From: Amphibalanus amphitrite | Lineage: Eukaryota; Arthropoda; Thecostraca; Balanomorpha; Balanidae | DNA: 64,000 bases | Direction of reading: 5' to 3' | Assembly: GCF_019059575.1 (NCBI RefSeq) | Contig: NW_024882028.1 | Location: 186,001-250,000, forward strand | Part shown: positions 57,476 through 64,000 of the stretch, piece by piece | Layout of the letters: every line of letters starts with the position of its first letter | Position numbering within the stretch: the first letter of the stretch is position 1 | The notes under the pieces: model-generated | Seen by the model: only the letters and a program-made list of their open reading frames with translations | Told to the model about the DNA's origin: nothing | Database searches by the model: none | Position numbers and translations under genes: made by a program

Positions 57476-58192
57476 GTCAGCTTAATTTCATTTCTTAAGG
57501 ACGGAAAAATAGGGTTTGTTTGAGTGTTTGGTGAAGATGATGGCCAATGAGGGAATTCAAGGTAGAGGAGACAAAAAGGTGGATGCGAGCTATCTGTTGG
57601 CCCATAATTCCTAATGTTGAAATGATGAGTTCAGTTTTGTTCGTTTGAGTTTGGTTCGAATAAGTTTTTAAGACGGATAATGAAAGAAATGACCAGATGC
57701 GTTCGTTGTAATATTAAATGACCGGATGTGAAAGTGTGATTTTTCCGAAACATGTATTTGTCAATACTGAATATATACCTCGGAATCCGACATTATTGCG
57801 ATTAAGGGATTCACTCTGACGCACTCTGTGCTGTTGGAGGGGGCGTTTGAACGTCCCGACATGGCCCATAAGATTTTAACCCTATTCCTGGCGGGCTCCG
57901 CCGGGACAAGAAACTGGCGGGGGGGGGGGCCGATTCGGCCCCCCCCCCTGAGATCTCGAGAACGAAGCAAGATAGCGACAAGCGGTAAACGGCATCGGAT
58001 ACGCATGGACAAGGTCTACAATTTTTACTAAGGTCATTTTCAGGTCAGGTCAAAGATGACGTCACAGGGGTCGAAAAAGTCAAAATGGCGGCGCTAGATA
58101 TGGAGAGAGTTTTTCTCGAATAACTTTCGAATTAGTCAAGATAGGAACAAACTAAGGGCATCATCGTGATCCTCTCGTCAATCCGCATCGAA

Positions 58193-58194
<2 letters not shown>

Positions 58195-58246
<52 letters not shown>
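58195..58246. repeat. (AT)n microsatellite, left flank of element H
   Basis: About 52 bp of pure AT. It continues the GATAT of the C2 core word, so it may have grown from a short AT target. Confidence 0.95.
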
Positions 58247-58249
<3 letters not shown>

Positions 58250-59525
58250 ACAGGCAAAGTGAAAACTCGGGCATTTTGCAAAATGCCTAGGCAATTTGCA
58301 AAATGCCTGACCAGCTAGGCATTTTGCAAAATGCCCAGGCAATTTGCAAAATGCCTGACCGCCAGGCATTTTGCGAAATGCCTAGGCAGTTTGGAAACTG
58401 CCTGACCCACCAGGCATTTTGCAAACTGCCTAGGCAGTTTACAAAATGCCTGGCGGGTCAGGCATTTTGCAAAATGCCTGAGTTGTGATTGATTTATTTT
58501 ACCGTTTTTGTTTACCACAGGCGTTGACCATGTCGCTCTCATGTGCCTGAGCCCAAAACACATTCAATATTTACGAATTTACCCACGTCTTGCGCCACTT
58601 CCGTCGAGATGGAACCACTACTGAATGGTGTAGATTGAGCCAACGTCTCCCTATAATTTTCGTATACGGAGTTGTAGCCGTTCGTGTGTAGGAATGCTGC
58701 GATGGGGCGCGGAGCATGGCACAGAGAAACATGGGCGCGGAAAAACGCGGCGACCGGTCGAATATTGACCCGACATTCTTCGCTTCCCGTGCTTATTTAC
58801 ATCACGGCAAGAGAGGGCCGCAGCGACACGGGGTTGCCAGCGATCGATAGAACAGAGACAAGCGTATTGCACACCTTTGTAATAAAAAGACGCTTAGGCC
58901 TTAGAAATTACAAGTTTTACATGCAACGGGCATGTTCATCTTTACACAGTCACAATGCATTGATAATGTAGACGTGTGGCTCGCCAACCAAGCTACCATA
59001 CATCGAAAGAACATTCTTTTCTGATCAATATCCACACAAAGTATTTCCAGAGTCATCAAGGCTCTTAGAAACATAACCGTGTTTAACGCGTGTTTACCGA
59101 TAAAACCGCGCCGGGCGCCGCCCGGTAGCCGGCGCGGCGGCCGGGCCGCTCGCGCTGCCTGGGGCTCAGTGACCTTGAACTCGACAGCGCTACCCGGAGA
59201 ATGTCTCACTGTGTGTCCTCCCACTTGGTGCGTATCGCTTGTGATTAACCCCTGTTGGCGGCACTTACAATGATGCTTACGCATCGTCGCTGGTGTGAGT
59301 TCGATGTCAGGCATTTTGCAAACTGCCTGAAAAAATAATTTCAGGCAGTTTGCAAAATGCCTGGTGGGCCAGGCAGTTTGCAAACTGCCTAGGCATTTTG
59401 CAAAATGCCTGGCCGGTCAGGCATTTTGCAAATTGCCTGGGCATTTTGCAAAATGCCTAGCCAGTCAGGCATTTTGCAAATTGCCTAGGCATTTTGCAAA
59501 ATGCCCGAGTTTTCACTTTGCCTGT

Positions 59526-59528
<3 letters not shown>
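58247..59528. mobile_element. Element H: palindromic-word arrays at both ends, inserted in AT repeats
   Basis: Inverted ends GTTACAGGCAAAGTGAAAAC, then CTCGGGCATTTTGC. Inside each end is an array (58268-58485 and 59308-59512) of the ~20-bp palindrome AGGCATTTTGCAAAATGCCT and paired variants (GCAGTTTGCAAACTGC, GCAATTTGC). The middle (58490-59300) is unrelated, includes a CpG-rich patch at 59100-59175 and has no recognisable protein. 1,282 bp. Insertion into AT repeats recalls the Micron MITEs of rice, but the class is unknown. Confidence 0.88.

Positions 59529-59596
<68 letters not shown>
59529..59596. repeat. (AT)n microsatellite, right flank of element H
   Basis: About 68 bp of pure AT directly after the right end of H, matching the tract on the left. 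Confidence 0.95.
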
Positions 59597-59600
<4 letters not shown>

Positions 59601-60519
59601 ACCTCGAAAGGTCAAGGTCAAAGGTTGACCTCCGGTCACGTGACCTCGAGGTCATCATGTATATCATTCGATGCGTCTTGACGAGCTGAACACAATGAGA
59701 CCATCCACGCGTCTGTATCTTGTTCCTGTACGGAGTTATTGGCCAAAAACCTTTGGTGACCTTTGATGACGTCACATGACCTCACAGCTGCCCAACAGCA
59801 AAACAGACCTCAAGGTAGTGAAGGTTGATCGTATATGAAGTCATGTATGGTATATGGGGCCATTCCGACCCGTTTTAGTGGTAAAAACAGCCCAGGGAGT
59901 TGATTTTTCCCCCATTGACTTATAATGGGGAGGTCGCGAAACTGACCTGACCTTAGGTCACCGATATCAAAATTCCGAGATATACAAATTGCACATACTG
60001 GTACCCTAACTAAAGCCTGAAGAGAAGAAATTGATCGGTCAAAAACTCTAGCTCTGGCGTGATTGCAAACTTTTCTGAGGTAGGGTCACCAAACCGCCTC
60101 TGGTGACCTGACCTGAGGTCAGATCAACTCAAAATTTTCAGACATGTTGCGTAGAAGCCTTATAGGAAAAGTCAGAAAATTTGAGCTTCCTAGCTCAACG
60201 CGTTTGGGAGAAATAACCAAAAAACCTCAGGGGGGGGGGCTCCTGAGGCCCCCCGCCAGGAATAGGGTTAAAGTGAGTTTGAATGTTTCGAAAACGACGG
60301 CGATAACCATGCATATTAGCTTCATAGTACATTTAGGTTTTACCTATTAGAACACCAGACCACATATGAAATTTCATAAATATAAATGATAACATTAATA
60401 TGCATGTACTTAATGTAATTGGAGCGATTAAATCGTAAATTAAGAAACTTGTCAGCGATTGATAGATGATATATAAATAGATAATGACAAAGCAGTTATT
60501 ACAAATCAAATATACCTAC

Positions 60520-60781
60520 TAGAGATGTCAATCGGATACCAACTTTTTGGTATACCGATACCAAACCGATACCAACTTGGTATTTGGTATTTTGATCCTA
60601 ATGTTGTTGGTATTTTGTTGGTATTTCGAATCCGGCTAATGTATAAAAGGATACGAATTCGGTAAAAACTTGGTATTTCCCTCATGTTCCCAAGTTGGTT
60701 TGGTTTCGGTATTTTTTTCATGGTTTTGGTTGGCATTTGATTTGGTATCGGTATCCTGATTTTCCGTTATTGACATCACTA
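60520..60781. mobile_element. hAT-type MITE with GGTAT words
   Basis: An 8-bp duplication ATACCTAC (60512-60519 and 60782-60789) flanks inverted ends TAGAGATGTCAAT and TAGTGATGTCAAT. The 262-bp body is made largely of GGTATC / TTGGTAT words in both directions, so it is internally repetitive. Non-coding. Confidence 0.92.
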
Positions 60782-60834
60782 ATACCTACCTATTAAAAAA
60801 GAGAGAAAAACACAAAGCTTTCGGCTTAAGCAGT

Positions 60835-61190
60835 CTTGTTCACTGTGTCCCTACCAGTAAAACGCCTTTTGGGCGAAGAACGAGCGAGCGAGATAGTGAG
60901 CCCTGCACGCTGCACGTGCGCAAGGGCGAGAGGGTACTTCCAACGGACTTGTGCAAAGCACCCTTCTAACCGGTCGCTAGCGGTGTGCCAAATTTGAACG
61001 CAATCGGCCCAGCCGTTCCTGAGATCTGGGAGCGGCATTCTGCACGTGCGCACGTGCAAGCGGGGTCCAAACTGACTTTTGCACGGCACCCTACTAACTG
61101 GTCCTCAACCGTGTACCAAATTTGAGCGCAATCGGCCCAGCCGTTCTCGAGATCTGGGAGCGCCCCCTGTACGTGCGTACAGTCCACAGC
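60835..61190 (-). repeat. CACGTGC-rich repeat, family I, copy 3 (partial)
   Basis: The reverse complement matches the right part of the copy at 61998-62852: two ~115-bp units with CAGATCTC, AACGGCTGGGCCGATTG and CACGTGCGCACGTGC. It ends against repeat M. Confidence 0.8.
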
Positions 61191-61380
61191 AGAAGTAATG
61201 TGTGGTTTCAGTCATGGGTATGTTCTGCTACTGAAGCTTAGGAACGAGTAGCCAGACTACAATGAAACTTTGAATGTAGCTTATATGTATCGTCACCCTT
61301 GCAGCTGCAACTTTAGCTATTGACATCTTCTTTTCGATCACTCCGCATTAAACAATCGCCAGTCAAAGCCAACCGTTGAG
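61186..61380 (+). repeat. Dispersed repeat M, copy 2
   Basis: Partner of 26385-26604 on the other strand. The element with CAGTGGCGGATC ends begins exactly where the two copies stop matching (after CCGTTGAG). Confidence 0.8.
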
Positions 61381-63400
61381 CAGTGGCGGATCTAGGATTT
61401 GAGTTTAGGGGGGGCAAACATTGCGCCGCCAGGCAAGTCGGCGAGAATTTCAAACGTCCAGTCTTAGGAACAAAAAAAAAAAACGAGCTACCCCTATTTT
61501 TCTCCTCGGATTTCGGGATTTTTTTTTATTTTTTACATTTTTGTCAGTCCGGCCAAGCCAGGGCAGCGCAAAAAAATTGCAGCCCCCCTGACTCCGGGAG
61601 ATAGTTAGAGAATAGCTCACCGGCGCTATGGACGGTCCGTCCTCTACCTCCCGCATCACCTCGGCAAGACCTCGTCCGAAAGGTCCGCCCGCGCCGATTC
61701 TCAAGGGCTTCTGTATCCGGAGACCGATAAGGGTCGCAGCAGCAGGTTCATGTGTAAATGCCCACGACCAAAGGCCACATCAGCGTACCTGCGATACTAT
61801 ACGCAGTCAGGGTTGCCACGTAGTTAAACGTATTAACAGTTGTTTCCGGTAATAGAAAATGAGATCAGTCGATTAAGAATCCCAACAAGAAATAGACGAA
61901 GAACAGCGCATTTGTTTTCGGTCCTGCATTTATTGATGCAATTACAATGAACATTCCTTAACTTTGGGACTAAACTTCGCGAGCTAGCAAAATTATTACG
62001 AGCGAGCGAGCGCAGCGAGCGAAGCGAAGTCTTTTCAATATAACGGAAAAATCTCAGCATGAGCGGCCCGGCCCGGCCCGGCCTGTAACGCTTTTGAGAG
62101 GCTTATATCTCAGCAACCGCTGGACCGATTGGCCTGCGGTCTTTTTTGCTGGGTAGCCCCATCCCTTCTACCCCGTAATTGACTACTTCTGATACATCTC
62201 AGTGACCGTCGTGGCACGTGCCACGTGAAAAGTCAAGGGTGTTCAAGCAGTTTTGCAAAAGTAGTGATTTTGAGAGGCCCATATCTCAGCAGCGGCTTGA
62301 GCGATTGTCTTGCGGTAATTTTTATAGGGTAGCTGCATCCCTTCTACCAAAGGTCGCATACTCTTGATCTATGTGAGTGCCCCCCACTGCTCGTGCAAAA
62401 TACAAAAAGAAGAGGTGCCAAATTTGTTCCCATTTCAGTAGCTCGCTAATTGCTGGGGCGATTTCGCTGAAACTTGGCATACAGGTAGGCACCCACCAGG
62501 CAATGCATTCCCATGTGTTGCGGTTAGGGTGCTACTGCACGTGCGCACGTGCAGGGGGCGTTTCCAGATCTCGAGAACGGCTGGGCCGATTGCGCTCAAA
62601 TTTGGTACACGGTTGGGGACCGGTTAGTAGGGTGCCGTGCAAAAGTCATTTTGGACCCCGTTTGCACGTGCGCATTTGCAGAATGCCGCTTCCAGATCTC
62701 AGGAACGGCTGGGCCGATTGCGGTCAAATTTGGCCCGGTTATAAGGGTGCTTTGCACAAGCCCGTTGGAAGTCCCCTCTCGCCCTTCCGCACGTGCAGGG
62801 CTCACTATCTCGCTCGCTCGTTCTTCGCCCAAAAGGCGTTTTACTGGTACAATAAGTGTTACTTTCGAGAGGAGATAAACGATGCTTCGATGGAGATGGA
62901 GAACGATGGGAGATAAACGACTACATAGGACCACAGCGCAACAGCCAACGGAATCACACTGAACAGCGTTAAGTTCCCACAACATACTGAGCTTCTCCAA
63001 CACCTCGCAAACCAAAAGCTCTGACTGAGCCTTTCTGTGTTTGTCGTCCCCACTGGCGTCTGGCGGTCTGCTGTTGACGGTTTGTTTACTTGGTTCAAGG
63101 TTTCAATAAATCGCGTTATTTTTTTTTTTGTAGCAGTAGCAGTAGTAGCACTGCTGATGGATGATGGACTGACATTCATGGGGCGGACTCGGAGGCTTTT
63201 TATCAGCTCACAACTTAATATCACGAATATGACAAGCTTCTACCTAGTCCTCCATTTATTTCACATTTTCTTTTCAAACACCATATTTTTAATATTCAGG
63301 TTGTAGGTTTTTTAGGGGGGGCAAAAAGATATGTTTGCCCAGAGGTTTTCCGTTTAGGAGGGGCAATTGCCCATTTTGCCCCAACGTAGATCCGCCACTG
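61381..63400. mobile_element. Element J with CAGTGGCGGATC inverted ends, carrying a family I copy
   Basis: Left end CAGTGGCGGATCTAGG followed by GGGGGGGCAAAC; right end GATCCGCCACTG preceded by TTGCCCC. Ends of this kind are common in hAT elements, but the expected 8-bp duplication of CCGTTGAG is not found after the right end, where a copy of internal sequence begins instead. It contains family I sequence (61998-62852). No transposase seen. Confidence 0.65.
61998..62852 (+). mobile_element. CACGTGC-rich repeat, family I, copy 2 (best preserved)
   Basis: GAGCGAGCGAG at the left, the inverse at the right before GGCGTTTTACTGG. It is built from five or six degenerate modules of ATCTC, a GCAACNGCTGGNCCGATTG word and GAAACTTGG or CAAATTTGG. 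No coding potential. Confidence 0.8.
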
Positions 63401-64000
63401 CCCACCAGGCAATGCATTCCCATGTGTTGCGGTTAGGGTGCTACTGCACGTGCGCACGTGCAGGGGGCGTTTCCAGATCTCGAGAACGGCTGGGCCGATT
63501 GCGCTCAAATTTGGTACACGGTTGGGGACCGGTTAGTAGGGTGCCGTGCAAAAGTCATTTTGGACCCCGTTTGCACGTGCGCATAGAATGCCGCTTCCAG
63601 ATCTCAGGAACGGCTGGGCCGATTGCGGTCAAATTTGGCCCGGTTATAAGGGTGCTTTGCACAAGCCCGTTGGAAGTCCCCTCTCGCCCTTCCGCACGTG
63701 CAGGGCTCACTATCTCGCTCGCTCGTTCTTCGCCCAAAAGGCGTTTTACTGGTACAATAAGTGTTACTTTCGAGAGGAGATAAACGATGCTTCGATGGAG
63801 ATGGAGAACGATGGGAGATAAACGACTACATAGGACCACAGCGCAACAGCCAACGGAATCACACTGAACAGCGTTAAGTTCCCACAACATACTGAGCTTC
63901 TCCAACACCTCGCAAACCAAAAGCTCTGACTGAGCCTTTCTGTGTTTGTCGTCCCCACTGGCGTCTGGCGGTCTGCTGTTGACGGTTTGTTTACTTGGTT
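62492..64000 (+). repeat. Near-identical tandem duplication, period 909 bp
   Basis: 62492-63095 recurs at 63401-64000 with one 4-bp length difference (the TTGC at about 62685) and otherwise no difference that I see. The second copy starts immediately after the CACTG of the J right end and runs off the window. Confidence 0.93.

Larger units (their letters stand above)
57880..60267 (-). mobile_element. Family C element (C2), inverted relative to C1, carrying element H
   Basis: TTAA at 57876-57879 and 60268-60271. Double tip left (CCCTATTCCTGGCGGG, CTCCGCCGGG, a spacer, CTGGCGGG, then the hairpin with CCGATTCGG). Single tip right (CCCGCCAGGAATAGGG). Element H with its AT flanks interrupts it at 58195-59596, in the core word CATCGAATGATAT. 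Without H it is about 1.0 kb, like C1. Confidence 0.9.

Noticed and set aside
59457-59775. Repetitive YIYIYI open frames across the AT tracts
   Set aside because: Pure translation of an AT microsatellite, not a gene.

Overview
The window is animal nuclear DNA carrying intron-split genes. GC-rich exons sit in AT-richer introns, and non-coding repeats are dense. Gene content (MED12 and a Chip-type LDB1 with a long Pro/Gly-rich N-terminus) and short interstitial TTAGG tracts point to an arthropod. A crustacean is my best guess, but that is inference. I see no retroviral or LTR-type element, no rRNA and no tRNA.

Host genes, left to right. (1) The 3' end of BAG6 on + (2-1135). (2) MED12 on - (19742 to 3450), for which I could place 24 coding exons whose splice phases all agree, giving 2,071 residues. 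It is convergent with BAG6. (3) A UBA-domain peptidyl-tRNA hydrolase 2 on - (26243 to 21752; five exons, 203 residues). (4) LDB1/Chip on - (about 38672 to 32226; eight exons found, first coding exon not located). (5) Possible first two exons of an unrecognised secreted or membrane protein on + (56627-57475). BAG6 is a cytosolic/nuclear chaperone, MED12 and LDB1 are nuclear transcription co-regulators, and PTRH2 recycles peptidyl-tRNA. I see no sign that they form one pathway.

Mobile DNA. A pair of ~180-bp inverted repeats (26608-30199) encloses two oppositely oriented, 5'-truncated CR1/L2-like LINE fragments. An apparently whole piggyBac transposon (40227-44677, TTAA on both sides, transposase ORF uninterrupted apart from one likely intron) has itself been hit by a hAT-type MITE and a TA-target element. 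A long fold-back element lies at 44816-45678. From 46310 to 60271 nearly everything is one nest of short TTAA-flanked elements. The right end (60.5-64 kb) holds a hAT MITE, copies of a CACGTGC-rich repeat, an element with CAGTGGCGGATC ends, and a near-identical tandem duplication running off the window.

Main discovery candidate: a group of TTAA-flanked, apparently non-autonomous elements, here called families A, B, C and E. Their terminal sequences differ, but they share one layout: a CCC/CCT-type tip, a G-run/palindrome/C-run hairpin at each end, a second copy of the tip at one end only, and a core full of AGGTC pentamers around a shared quasi-palindrome. Stacking can be read directly: one A element (46474-56406) holds insertions of C, B, B, D, A and E, and E in turn holds B, a TA-element and another B-like copy. 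A second notable signal is in MED12, where two tandem arrays (4256-4540 and 10258-11010) are built from exon edges together with their splice donor or acceptor, so each real splice site sits beside many copies of itself.
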